A DNA stretch of 64,000 nucleotides, from positions 25,725,501-25,789,500 of the forward strand of contig BSBM01000370.1 in NCBI GenBank assembly GCA_027924585.1, given 5' to 3'. The translations under genes were made by a program, and so were the position numbers. Source of the stretch: Larix kaempferi (lineage: Eukaryota; Streptophyta; Pinopsida; Pinales; Pinaceae). Shown piece after piece: positions 1 through 10,944 of the stretch. How positions within the stretch are numbered: the stretch's first letter is position 1; each line of letters starts with the position of its first letter. Below the pieces are notes generated by a model. It was not told the DNA's origin, ran no database searches, and saw only the letters and a program-made list of their open reading frames with translations.

Positions 1-523
1 TTCATTACTGAGATAACATTTTATAAGACCTTTTGTACTTGAAAAATTGACAGAGGCGAGAACATAGCTCCACATTTTCAACGCAGAGAGTAAAATTTAA
101 GAAAATAAGTGAATCTCTTTATTATAAAGAAACTTTACAATTGCATTCCAGCTGCTTAAAGAAACCAAATTGGAAACCATAGTATCAAAAGACCGATACA
201 CTAACTTGACAGGTGAAACCTAACTAGGGAGTGCCGAGGAAAAATCTTTCTACTGCAACAACATTACTTTAACACTTCATACCCCTTTTAAAACTCAGTC
301 CACACTGAAGAACGACGAGACCAACTTTAAAACCCTTAAAAATGATGACAGAGGCATCTTGGAATGATCCTGAGACTTACCCAGACTCACAGTCCACAGG
401 AACCAGGCACTTCTCTCATTGTGCCATCCCGAAGGCCACAAACTGTCTCCTGCCATTGAAACCAAAAGAGGGTTAAAGGATGAATACCTAAAATTATCAA
501 AATCAAATCTTAACTGTAAACAT

Positions 524-787
524 TTAAAGAATGGAGCGTTGAAAATATTGATACCTTGCAAGGTTTCGAACTCGTGATGGAAAGAACCAAGTAGGTGAAC
601 TCATGTCACCATAAAGACCCACGACTGACACCTCTTCAGTTACAGCCAATTCGCGGAGTGGTGCCAGTAACCATGGTGGCCGAGAGGAGGAGAAGCTCAA
701 CTCTCCAACACCACACAGACCCAACAAAATGCCCAATGACCAAACCCTGAAGCTTCGCGGAAGGGTTTTGATTACCCGAGACATCAT
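524..787 (-). pseudogene. Exon-like open frame with a splice donor (copy A)
   Basis: An 87-codon frame starts with two ATGs (787 and 784). The N terminus is basic and hydrophobic and could be an organelle-type leader. Near its end the frame reads CTTGCAAG followed by GTATCA, a plausible splice donor at about 557, so the frame may be a first exon. On the minus strand beyond it lie candidate acceptors (TTTACAG at about 510, ATGGCAG at about 458), but I could not build a convincing second exon. The paralogue at 27735-27998 has a premature stop. I do not recognise the product. It may be a captured gene piece inside a repeat. Confidence 0.3.
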
Positions 788-1954
788 TAATGTCGATCAC
801 ATGAAGGCATTAAATTCCAAGCCTTGTCATCCACCAACCAAAATATAAACCCATCACCCTATAGTTTATGATTGCAAAGTATACGTAGAATCAATTAGTT
901 TGACCTTGTTTTACAATCCGCACTTTGCATATAGTCTTTAGTTGGTATGCATGATCCTTAAATTAATAATCCTAGCTTCCTTTCAATTATGACCCACACT
1001 TTTACATATTACATAGTTTATAAATGTCAACCTTGATGAACATTGAGCCACCACGATATGTATAGCATATAGTTGGTGCGCCTACATTCTAATAAACCAT
1101 AACATTATAGTGAACACGTTATTGTATAAGTCTAGGATTTCAAGCATGGAGTAGGCTAAAACATAATCAACACTAGTACTTTCCAACTTAAAATTTAATG
1201 ATCCTTGGTACGCATCCTTTGCCTTGGAAGATGAACTTAAAGCATGCAAACTATCTAACACTTGCCAAGATAAACCTGTAACCTAGAACATGATAGAAGG
1301 ATTTCATGCATTAGCATTTAAGCTAAGTAAGTCCCAAGCTTACACCAGAATGTCTCTTGTGAAGCTTTGGAAGTCGTATCTACCAATTTATAAGGTGAAA
1401 AACTCAACATACATTTTATAAGCTAAAGTAAGTACAAATGGATTTAAATACGTCGTAAGACATATTAATGTGAAACAATAACACAACTTCTCAAATAGAT
1501 CTTGACTCATGCCTATATACATAAGTATAAATGGAACCACAATAGTACTAGCAACATAGAACAGATTAAATAAATGTCGATACCTTGAATGCTAGGGCCA
1601 AATGAGGTTAATATAACATACACTGATACTTATGGAAATTCTGTAAGTGTAACACGACAAACTAGGCAGTATTATATCAATCTTACGTAGGATTATAGAG
1701 TTAGTTAAATGTCGTTACGACACACAATTAAAACGATTCTGAACTTAAGTGTTTCGAAACTATCTATTTAATGGGCGACAAGACAATTAATAATTAATGA
1801 AAATCTACGAAGAAGTTTTAATGTCGTATTTAACTATATAGTAAAAATAAATTTTGAAAACTCTTACTTCCGCATAGCATTTAATGACTAAAAGGCCACT
1901 TAGAAAATTTTAAATTTTTACGAATTTTTGGGATGTTACAGACCTACCCTCAAA
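788..1954. other. AT-rich stretch without a gene (copy A)
   Basis: I see no coding sequence here. The counterpart is about 27999-29165. At 1930-1940 the minus strand reads TGTAACATCCC, which resembles the start of many plant Ty3/gypsy LTRs, so part of 788-1940 could be a minus-strand LTR. I found no partner LTR and no polypurine tract beside it, so this is only a suggestion. Confidence 0.4.
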
Positions 1955-2070
1955 CCGCTAAGTAACCCTCCATTTGAAGGAAATAAATATAGGTAGGTCA
2001 GGGTGATAGGACCCGCTAAGTAACCCTCCATTTGAAGGAAATAAAAATAGGTAGGTCAGGGTGATAGGAC
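1955..2070. repeat. 58-bp tandem duplication, copy A only
   Basis: Two adjacent units start at 1955 and 2013 with the shared core CCGCTAAGTAACCC and end in the AGGTAGGTCAGGGTGATAGG motif. They differ at very few bases. The paralogous place in copy B, about 29167-29222, has a single unit, so the second unit arose in copy A after the segmental duplication, or was lost from copy B. Confidence 0.9.
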
Positions 2071-2095
2071 TTCACTAGATGGTAAATTCGACTAT

Positions 2096-2332
2096 GTGAA
2101 CCTGGCATTATCTTTGGAGGAAGGGCAATATATCCTTGCTATAAAGCTATGGAAAGAGAAGGGAGTGAAAGGATCAATATCCCTTCTAGAGGAAGGATGG
2201 GAGCAAAGCATTTCACCATTCATTGGGATTAAAGCAAACTTCAGGCTAGCGGATCAACCAACAATTCCTTCACCATGTCGTGGGTTAACAGATGCTAGCG
2301 ATAAGAAAAATCCTCTCTCTCATGCAAGATGA
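2096..2332 (+). pseudogene. Unknown 78-codon frame (copy A)
   Basis: The frame stays open for some codons upstream of its ATG. It begins MNLALSLEEGQY and has no domain I recognise. The counterpart at 29249-29485 is open too. The five base differences I count between the two frames all change amino acids (four residues altered), which does not look like a protein under constraint. It is probably a relic inside a repeat or a chance frame. Confidence 0.25.
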
Positions 2333-2394
2333 GGGTGGTCCTCCTTTCTCGCTACGAAGAAATCCTAATTAAAACACTCCACGAGGGATTCAAT

Positions 2395-2592
2395 TCAACC
2401 AATGTCTATATAGCTTAATAGCTTACTATTTTTAGTGGACTTTGACCAAGTCTCCCGAGGAACCTCAATACATATGGCATAGGAAGTTACATACCGACGA
2501 TATGGGATCACATGTTCCATCTTACAATAGGCCCAACAAAGTGGTTCAAATCTAAAGGGACTTACATCCACATTCTCCTTTAGGTGCTTCAA
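2395..2592 (-). other. Unknown short minus-strand frame (copy A)
   Basis: A 65-codon frame starts MKHLKENVDVSPF and contains two Cys residues in a WAYCKMEH context. In copy B (29548-29844) the same frame is longer, 98 codons. I recognise no family. It may be a piece of a captured gene or a chance frame in a repeat. Confidence 0.2.
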
Positions 2593-2949
2593 TTGTGGTA
2601 TCGGTAGAAGAAGCTGGTACGGAAAAACAACCTTCTGTATAGGGTTAACATGGTGAATTGAGGTAGTGTCGATCCTATAGTCATTTTATAATATATGTAA
2701 TTATTCTTATGAAGATTTATATGTTGAAGGCTGCCAATGTAACACCTTATCTAAGAAAAAATGGGATTTGATCCAGTAGTAGGTTTTCCTACGGTTACCT
2801 TGCTACTACCACCTATTTTGTTGTCAATGAGAGCCCCTTTCCCTCTATACAGCTCTCCCCCTCCCTTCTAAATGATAGAAAATAATGACTCGAATGGATT
2901 TTCGCCGAACCATCTTGCACTTACTCTATCACCAAAGAGTGTGGATGAG

Positions 2950-3260
2950 AGGCCATGACCTTATTTTAATTGTGCTAACTCAAACCTAGGTGTCTACTTA
3001 CCATGTTTAGCTGGGCTAAGTAACATAAAACCTAGGCTCCGACCATATTTAACTGGGATAAGTAGCAGAAAACTAAGGGCCCATATCTAGGCGTCCACTA
3101 ACCCCCTGTTCACAGACCACATTGGGGCGACAGTAACTCTCATCACAAATTCAATAGCCTACATCATAAGGATCCCCTATTCACTAGACTGAATCTAAAT
3201 TGGTGAACGAGGGAAAACATACACGGCTCATTATGGCTTTGCATAGCAATATGCATTTAA
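2950..3260. repeat. Interspersed repeat family, copy 1
   Basis: The stretch contains landmarks ACTCAAACCTAGG, TACCATGTTTAG, ACCATATTTAACT, CACAGACCACAT and CAGTAACTCTCATCACAA in this order. The same series recurs at about 30125-30425 (the segmental paralogue) and, much more diverged, at about 21195-21610 in the spacer. It is non-coding and is probably part of a retroelement I cannot classify. Confidence 0.7.
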
Positions 3261-3536
3261 ATAAATATTGTACTCGATTGCTGAATTATTTCAATTTACT
3301 CGATTGATAGCACACCATTCCTTTTTTTCTTCCGTTTCAACAAAAAAGACTTGAATAACTTACCTACAGCAACGGATTAAAGAACAAAGTTTCCACCACA
3401 GTATACTAAATATCCATAGCTATCATGGACAAATCTTTCCAAAACTATAGAATGAATGGAAAAACACAGACATATTAGAATTTCCCAACGCCACAACAGA
3501 CACCCAACTAAATGTAAACAACCATGTAAAATGCTA

Positions 3537-3832
3537 AGGTTAAAAGCCACCGCACTAGATTAGACGTTGAGGATACAACCCTCGCAAACCCACCTATTAG
3601 CTTTGAGATAAATGCAAATGCCAAACAATCCAGGTTAAATCCCAAGATTGCAACCGAGCTTAAATGCCACCATGCCAGATTGAATGCCGAGGATACAAGA
3701 CATGCCGAGCAGTCTAGGTTAAATCCTAAGAGGTTACCACTACTAAACCAGAATGAATGCTAAGGATACAACACATGCCAAATATTTGAGTTTAAATCCT
3801 AAGGCCACCACGCCAGAATGAATGTCAAGCAA
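3537..3832. repeat. Degenerate tandem repeat, copy A
   Basis: Four imperfect units of about 70-95 bases each begin AGGTTAAA or AGTTTAAATCC and contain a CAGAATGAATGC and GAGGATACAA core. Unit lengths vary through indels. No coding sequence is seen. The function is unknown. Confidence 0.6.
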
Positions 3833-4302
3833 AACCACAATGTACACCTAGAAAAATACCACAGAACATAGTAAATGCAACATAACAACCTAGGGTACAC
3901 CTCACCACACCAGCCCTTGGCTCCCAGGTAAACAAAGGGAAGATTAAATGCAGAGGTGAAAGTGGGGATTAAATTCTAAGGATGGAGGGTGATGCAATGC
4001 TGTCGACACACCCCCACTCTAGGAATCAAGATTGACGTCGATGCACAATCCACAAATCATATTTTTTTTTTAAAATTCAATTTCATACCAAAAATTCAAA
4101 CTTACCATTAACATTGCAATTGCAAAAATCTCAACGTTGTATGGATGAACTAATGCAACCCAAACGGTGACTATATATTAGGGACATAATGATAAAGAAA
4201 ATGTTTATTTTTTTAAGCTATAAATTTATTGCAAAAACTTAATTTTGCAATGATGAGTCATGGCTCCACCACAATAGTTCCATTGTAAAACTCTTTCCTA
4301 TT

Positions 4303-4520
4303 CATTCCATCATGCCTAGGAGTTTTGAAGAGTTTCAATTAACCCATGACCTTAAGAAAACCTAAAAATCACTACATTGAAAAGGTGCATTTTGTTTGTG
4401 GCTGATCAAGTTTCAATGTCTATCCTCTTATGGTGGCTAAAAATTATTCTACAAATTGTCATGGTTCCATCATCACATGAGTTTTGAAGTTTCAATTGAC
4501 CCACGACCTTAAGAAACCTT
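4303..4520. repeat. Imperfect direct repeat pair
   Basis: About 55 bases at 4303-4361 (TTCCATCATGCCTAGGAG to CCTTAAGAAAACCT) recur at 4465-4520 (TTCCATCATCACATGAG to CCTTAAGAAACCTT) with indels. The pair lies just left of the proposed Tat/Ogre-like LTR. It is non-coding and is also found in copy B (about 31465-31680). Confidence 0.55.
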
Positions 4521-4526
4521 GACCTA

Positions 4527-6105
4527 TGTATTGAACACACAATGACACTAAGAGGGGGCGCGGTGAATCAATGTCATGCATAGTTATCCAATTTATATTT
4601 ATATTCTCAATACATTAACCAATTATTCGTTCATCCACATATGTAGTCATGCATCCATCAATAATCATATACAAGACATATCATCAATAAGTGCTCATCA
4701 ATCAATAGTACACAATATGTATATGGGAACTTAATAATAGATTTTGATCAAACTATAATTTGATAACATGAACTTGTGGAGACACCAATCTCCAAGGTTT
4801 ATGAGTTACAACTCAATGGAGGTACCAACCCCCCTGGGTTTGTTAACACCAATTAACCTGAAGCTTCAACTTAATTGTTCTCCTGTTGCAACATGAGGGA
4901 GGCTACAACCCCCCTGGACATAAGCTCCAACTTGTGCATGTTCTGCTGCTAGGTAGGATGGTCCAAGTCTGCTCCAATAATGATGTCCCAACACTCTTCA
5001 ATCTTCTTCACATAGGTTGATCAAGAGGCATGCTAAAATGATCTGATAGACACAATCTAATCCTCTATTTCTGTCCCAAGTCTGCTCAAGCAATACTATT
5101 ATACCTCAAATTGTCACTCTGTACACCATTGAGAGCCTTCATGCCATATGGACATGAAGAACATGATGTTCATACCTCCTAAGTGTATTGAGACCCTCTT
5201 TCACCTTGTTGGTCCCCTCCTTAGCCATACTTGGAGGAAATTCCACCACCTGGGGGTCAAATTCCACTTCACCAAGCCCACATTAGAGATATTTTCGTTC
5301 CCTTCCCATAGTGCAAGGCGTGGAAATACAACATTTTTGCGCTCTGCACATCTTTGTGGGTGCAAAAAGTTCAACATTTTCGCGTTCTGCTCAGTTCTAG
5401 AGGCGCGAAAATCCCTCAACAACCACTTTCCTTGGTCTTTGGATCTTGAATCTCAAAGAGGATATTATGGGATAGGGTTTCCCTTCGAATCTAATCTCAC
5501 CCTCCTTCCTTGGTATGATTCAGCTCCTTGATCTATCTTTTACTCACTTATATCCATCATTTTCTCCTAGTGGTTGGTCTCCCAAATCCTATAAGAAGGA
5601 GGCCATCCATGAGCTATGGTGAGAAATTTTTGAGGCATCAAACCTATGATCTTAGAAGTCTTGCAGAGGTAGAAAAGGAGAGCTTGGAAGGAGATGTTAT
5701 CATCTTGGACATCAAGGTATAACGTTGTATTTAACTTCTTTGGCTTTGTTAATGATAACTTGGATTATTCTCCCATATTTTGCTTCTCATCATATTGATG
5801 CATGATATGTTTTAAATTGGATCTAGATCAATACATCTATTTGCTTGGAAGTCTTGGTTCTTTTTCTTGTTCAACAGGTTCAAGCTTTGGAGATCAAACT
5901 TGGAACTGGAGCTAGGGTAGCCTTCAGGTTGGAGGTAAGTTTCACTTCTTCCTTTCCTCTTCCATGTCCAATAGTTTATCCATAGTGATAGATCTTGGAG
6001 AATAAGATTACCATTTGTTTTGTTTCTGTCACAGATTAAACATTTGGAAATTTAGTTTAGTTTATGAGAGGGTTTAACTATCCGTAGGACGAATTCTCTA
6101 ACACA
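4527..6105 (+). mobile_element. 5' LTR of a Tat/Ogre-like element (copy A)
   Basis: The right end is set by the primer-binding site five bases downstream. The LTR would end AACACA and, read in copy B, start TGTGTT, giving matching inverted ends. Here the start has decayed to TGTATT. A GACACTAAGAGGGGG motif follows the start, as I have seen in related plant LTRs (from memory, not checked). The length would be about 1579 bp. The 3' LTR is absent, so the left edge cannot be confirmed by comparison. Open frames inside (for example 5148-5531) are probably not coding. Confidence 0.6.
5402..5411 (-). promoter_or_regulatory. E2F-like motif in the LTR
   Basis: The minus strand reads TTTTCGCGCC, which matches the E2F-type consensus TTTSSCGC. 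A near match, TTTTCGCG, sits about 20 bases upstream. The perfect motif is kept in copy B, near 32562. Binding is inferred from sequence only. Confidence 0.3.
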
Positions 6106-6110
6106 GAAAT

Positions 6111-6128
6111 TGGCGACTCCGCTGGGGA
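6111..6128 (+). other. Primer-binding site, Tat/Ogre-like element (copy A)
   Basis: TGGCGACTCCGCTGGGGA follows the LTR end after a five-base spacer. This sequence type is common directly after the 5' LTR in plant Tat/Ogre elements, where it pairs with the 3' end of a tRNA (usually given as tRNA-Arg). The match is from memory and was not checked against a tRNA set. Confidence 0.7.
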
Positions 6129-6349
6129 CTTTCCCATGTTAAATTTTCCATTGAATCTTTAAGATTTTATCTCCTACCTCTGCAAATTACTTAGTTTTGA
6201 TCTTTATTTCCATCCTGGTCTTCATTATTGGGCTCTCCGAGTCTTAAAAACTTCAGATATTGATGATCTCTATCTCAGATATTCGCCCTTGCCTCTCTAC
6301 AACATATTTTTGCGCCCCTGCTATGCATTACTGAACGAAAATCCTTAAA

Positions 6350-6359
6350 TTTTCGCGCC
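6350..6359 (+). promoter_or_regulatory. E2F-like motif in the leader
   Basis: The sequence TTTTCGCGCC lies about 220 bases after the primer-binding site of the Tat/Ogre-like element. The copy B counterpart reads TTTTCGTGCC, a CG to TG change that destroys the match. Confidence 0.3.
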
Positions 6360-7187
6360 CCCACAATAGCCCATAATGCGAAAATATCATATTTTCACGC
6401 CTGTGTGTCAGCTAGGGAGCGAAAATTCCTTGTAACTCACGTTGAAGCTTAGTTTTTTCATCTGATTGGAGTTTGGTTTTGGTTTTTCATTTGTTTTCTG
6501 TCATCTGATCTTGATCAACTCTGTTGGATTCCATCATGATTTCCACATTTTGGTTTTCTTTTAGCCCTCATTTGGTTTGAAGAGTAAATTTGCAAATGTT
6601 GCAAGTGTGTTGAAGATTGGAAGACTGTCATAGCCAGTGCTATCCTCTTATCACCTTCTTTAACCCCTGCATTTGGTATGATAATTTACAAGCTCCTCTA
6701 ACCCTGATATGAAGGTGTAAAATCTTGCTTGGTTTGTTTGATTTTTTCATTTATATGATTTGGATTTTTTTTTAGTGAAACTAACAGGGAGTACTTGGCT
6801 CCTTTACTTCAATATTGCAGAAGTAATTTGATTTCTTACATTTTACATATTTATTTTACATACTTCTAGAAAATCATTGGAAATTGATTCCTTTGTGAAA
6901 GAATCTATGCATTTTTTGAGTTAAATTTGCTTGGAAACTTTTCAAAACCCTTTTTTCTTCTTCACTTGATGTTGAAACATTTTTGCAATCCAAGAAGTTT
7001 CCTTTCTTTTACTTGTCATTTTGAGGCTCATTTGAAGCAAGAAAGGAAACACAAAATTTGTTTTTCAATTTGTTTTTGGATGTATTTGATGTGAAAGAGT
7101 GATTCATACTTTGATTTGGCACATAAATTGAAAAGGAAAAACAAAAAGTGTGTATTTTCTTTTTCAAAAAAGTTGGATTTGTGTCTC

Positions 7188-7391
7188 TTACATTTGGGAA
7201 CGAAAAATAACTCTCCCTTCCATAGCTAGAAGTTCATCGAAAGGAAAATACTTGCATAGATTCATCCATATTTGCATTCTTTGAGTCGGGTCTACACACC
7301 ACCAAGTGCACTTCCGCTTCCCTTGAGTAAAACAACAATCCTTTAAAATTAACACCCTAACTAAACACACATTAACCTCATTTGAGGGCAT
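7188..7391 (-). other. Antisense frame in the Tat leader (copy A)
   Basis: A 67-codon frame runs opposite to gag between the primer site and gag. It contains CTWWCVDPTQRMQIW and KYFPFDELLAMEG, which look protein-like. The frame is open for about 20 more codons upstream of the ATG. Some Tat-lineage elements are known to carry extra antisense frames, though usually in another place. The copy B version (34347-34550) differs by about three residues. The function is unknown and the frame could be chance. Confidence 0.3.
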
Positions 7392-8132
7392 AAAAAGAAT
7401 TGTGTAGTTAGGTAGGACATCTGGGATAGGAATCCAAATAATTCCCCCTTGTCATTTTACATCTGAGACATAGTTGTTTTCTCTTAGGGTGCTAAAATCC
7501 TCTTGTATTTGTTTACACGGTTATACACCAAATTTTTAGGGGGCCTCCCGCTCCACGGGGGTAATCAACGAGGACTGGTTCCAGACGAAATTTGTGGAAC
7601 ACCGCACTCCACTTAGAGCCTAAGGACATCAATCCATTATCTTCCTTGTATTTTTCGGCCTCCATACTGGTTGTACAAGGGTCAAAAGGAAGAATCCCCA
7701 GTAAACCTTCCCAAACGTGTCATGAACGGGGTATCCTAGTGACCATCCTTCTAGGGCTATTTTACCCAGGATCCCTTTCGGTAGAGGGATATCCCTTCAT
7801 CTATATTGGTCTCTCACTTCGTATTGTCCGACTTGGATTTCATCACCTTGTGGAGGATATGATCTGCTGAGGTCTCCAGATATTAGATAGGAGGATTGTT
7901 TGATCTTATACCTTGTAGAGGGTCTTTTTATTTTTTAGTGCTGCTTGTTGGATTTCTGGCCTCTTTTTTATCACTCGCTTGCTGTGGCATCGGTCATAGT
8001 AAATTTTTTGAGCTTTCTTTTTTGGCCCGTGTGCCTCTTTTTCTTCTAGCTCCCCTTTTGCACGCTCAGTTGCCTGAGGGTTTTTGAGTTCTTTTTTAAC
8101 GAGACTTCGCCCACATCACCTAGTCCCGTTCC

Positions 8133-10944
8133 ATGGCGGATCCAAGGAAATCATGAAGACAACAAGGGATGAGTCCCGAACTGTTTGTGCCTAGAGTTAG
8201 TCGACCCCCACCTTCACGCATTCCCACTCCCCCTACTAGCAGACCAACTGGTAGGTAGACTGTCCCAGGATTGACCAGTCAACACCACCAGTTGCTACGG
8301 TATCACAAAATCCTACCTCGCCAGAAATTAGGGTAGTACTAGAAGTTAGTGCAACATCAGAACCCAATGTAGCACCTGAGATTAGTGTCGCGCCCGACAA
8401 TACTATCCCACCACAAGCCGACATTGCGTCGAAAGTTATTATTACTCTGGAAACTAGCATAGCCCCATAGACACCATCAAAAAATGATCTTCATGAAGGA
8501 TACACTGAAATTATTGAGAAATCCGACCCCTTTCCTTCTATAACGATTCAATTAGTTGCAAACCTTACCCAACCATTAGTACAGTTGGTTACACCAACTG
8601 TTATTCCTAATACCCTGGTTAGGCCTAGTTACCAATCTGAATCTTCTAGTAGTAGAACATTCAGAATGCCAACACCTGGCCTTCCTTCGGGCCCTGAAAT
8701 TATGGCATCTATACGAGCAGAACTCGTTAGTTTAGCTAATGAACGCGTGGCAACAAATAGATTCAGACGTGAAGCCGCACAAATGATGGGTTAGAACTCA
8801 GAATTTTCATTGCCGTCCACATATGAAGTGGTAAAACCTCATGATTCGAGAACCTCCCAATCCACTGATTCGACCTATGGCATTTCGTTGGTAGGTCGAT
8901 TTGTACCCACAGATTGGATCTATTATGAACCCCCATCAATTGATTTAGGAACACAAAACATTTTTGATCCATCTTCATCATTGCGGAACACGACTTTGGG
9001 CCAAGCCCTCAACGGTTTCCGCACTCTTCTAGTACCTATGCAGTTAACCCCAGAAACTCCCCCTCGGCCTTTCCCACTCATTTTACCAAGTTAAATTCTT
9101 GGTTGTTCCTTAGGGGACATTCCTAGTCAGAGGAAAAACCATTACATCCCTCAGTTACCTGTATCATCTGGAACTAGTGTTCATTCATCTTCACAAGTTG
9201 GCACCACTAGTGCAGCCACCCAACCTGCACGACCAACCTCTTCCCATGTTTCCATCGAAAGATCGTCTATTCCCACTGTTGGTACGTCAGTTGTGACTGA
9301 AAGTCAATATTCAACCACGATTTACACTATATCTAGAGGACAACCCCAAGTGGAAGCAATAACCAACCTCCTCCGCTAGGACCACCTGCTTCATGGGGAC
9401 CACAAATCGCACCCATTGGGGGGAAACATACAATGGGTAACCAGAATCCTTTTGGGGGGCAAGCAAGCCAATATCAACCCTTTTACCCCCCAACCCTAAT
9501 CTATATCCTAGGCTACCTTACCCGGGCGTCTCAAACAGTTAGTGGACCCCACCTCCCCAAACCCCACCCCTTAATCAAGGAATAACAAACAATCCATGGG
9601 ATCCACCTTCCCAGATGCCTCCCCCTACTCAAGGTACGGTTAATCCACCCAATAAAGTATTTGTGAACAATACATGGGTCCCACCACCCCCTGTATCTAC
9701 ACCATTTAACCCCACGATGTAGAACTTCCAACAACCGGCGTATAATACGATTCCGAACCAATTGGTAAATCCTATGATTCCCAACCAACAACAGGTTCAC
9801 CCCATGGTCCCTAACACACATAACTTCCAACAGTACCCCACGGGAAACACATATGGGCATAATATGCCACAACTTGCAATGTAGTGCCCTACTGGCGTCC
9901 TAGCACCCCATCAGTACTATTCTTACCCACGACCCAATAGAAACCTTCCCTTTCTAGCAACATTGGACTTGCCTGATTTGTCAAGATTGATAAACGATCC
10001 CATTTGGCATGAACCACATTGGACACCTACTCCCGCCAAATTACCATCGGATATCCCACAATTCGATGCCAAACTAGGGGAAGACCCAAAAAATCACGTT
10101 ATGACATTTCATTTCGAACTCATTGATGGATGATTCCATACGATTACAGCTCTTCCAACGTACACTCACTGGAACGACAGCTAAATGGTATATTGAGCTG
10201 CCACAACACTCTTTATGAGATTTCAACTCCCTTGCCATGCAATTTTTGACGCATTTTCAGCTCCCCATTCGGCACAAAACTGGCACAGACCGATTAACTT
10301 CGTTGCGACAACCCACCTCTCCTCACATCTCAGATCATATTCATGAGTGGAGGAGGTGCCAAAGGTTGATTAAGGATCCTATCCCTGATCAATTATTAGC
10401 CAATTGGTTTACAAAATCATTACTTCCATCTATTGCTAGGGATGTTGCAATGGGTGGGGATATTGCAGAAGAGAAAGCGATCAACCGTGCTTAGTATCTG
10501 GACTAGGTTTACTCCCAATCCAGAACTTTATATGAATTGATCCCACAAGCTCCTCTCCCCATCGACTCTCCATCTAGGCTCGATACCGAACCTCCTATTG
10601 ATGGCGTAGTTGGTTCTGTGAAGGCCCATCCTGCATCAAGATCTAGTGGACAACATAATACTTTTGCTCCACCTCAAAATCAGGTTGCATCTAAAAATGA
10701 TACTTCTCCTGCTCATACCTCTGAGGTGAATGTGGTTCAATCCTCATCGCAACAATCCCGGGGGGGGGGGAGAACATTAAAGGGAAATCCAAAAAATCTA
10801 CTCCCCAGTAGGAAAATCCAAAACCCCAACAAACCAACAATGATAATAAACCCAAAAGGAAAGCTAAGTTCCCCTGCCTTATTTGTCAGGAAGACCACTA
10901 TACAAAAGATTGCCCTTATCGTGAGGAAGTCAAAAAATTTGTGA
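8133..10944 (+). pseudogene. gag: Tat/Ogre-like gag, decayed (copy A)
   Basis: Gag would form the particle shell. The start is taken at the ATG reading MADPRKS, which is followed at once by a TGA. A long low-complexity Pro/Ser/Thr/Asn-rich half (8200-9950) holds several stops. The capsid core follows at about 9950-10500, with WHEPHW, KWYIEL, THFQLP and HIHEWRR segments typical of plant Tat gag. A zinc knuckle of the form C-x2-C-x3-H-x4-C lies at 10875-10913 in another frame, after a run of 11 G at 10760-10770. An 11-bp deletion near 10112, absent in copy B, breaks the core. No protein can be made. Confidence 0.85.

Noticed and set aside
1930-1940. TGTAACATCCC on the minus strand as an LTR start
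   Set aside because: The motif fits plant LTR starts, but no polypurine tract, partner LTR or element interior could be found beside it.
3537-3832. Regularly spaced repeats as a CRISPR-like array
   Set aside because: Units are imperfect, of uneven length and without unique spacers, and the DNA is plant nuclear.
5148-5531. 127-codon frame inside the Tat/Ogre-like LTR
   Set aside because: It also reads openly on the other strand, has no motif, and lies in an LTR. I treat it as chance, although it is open in copy B too.
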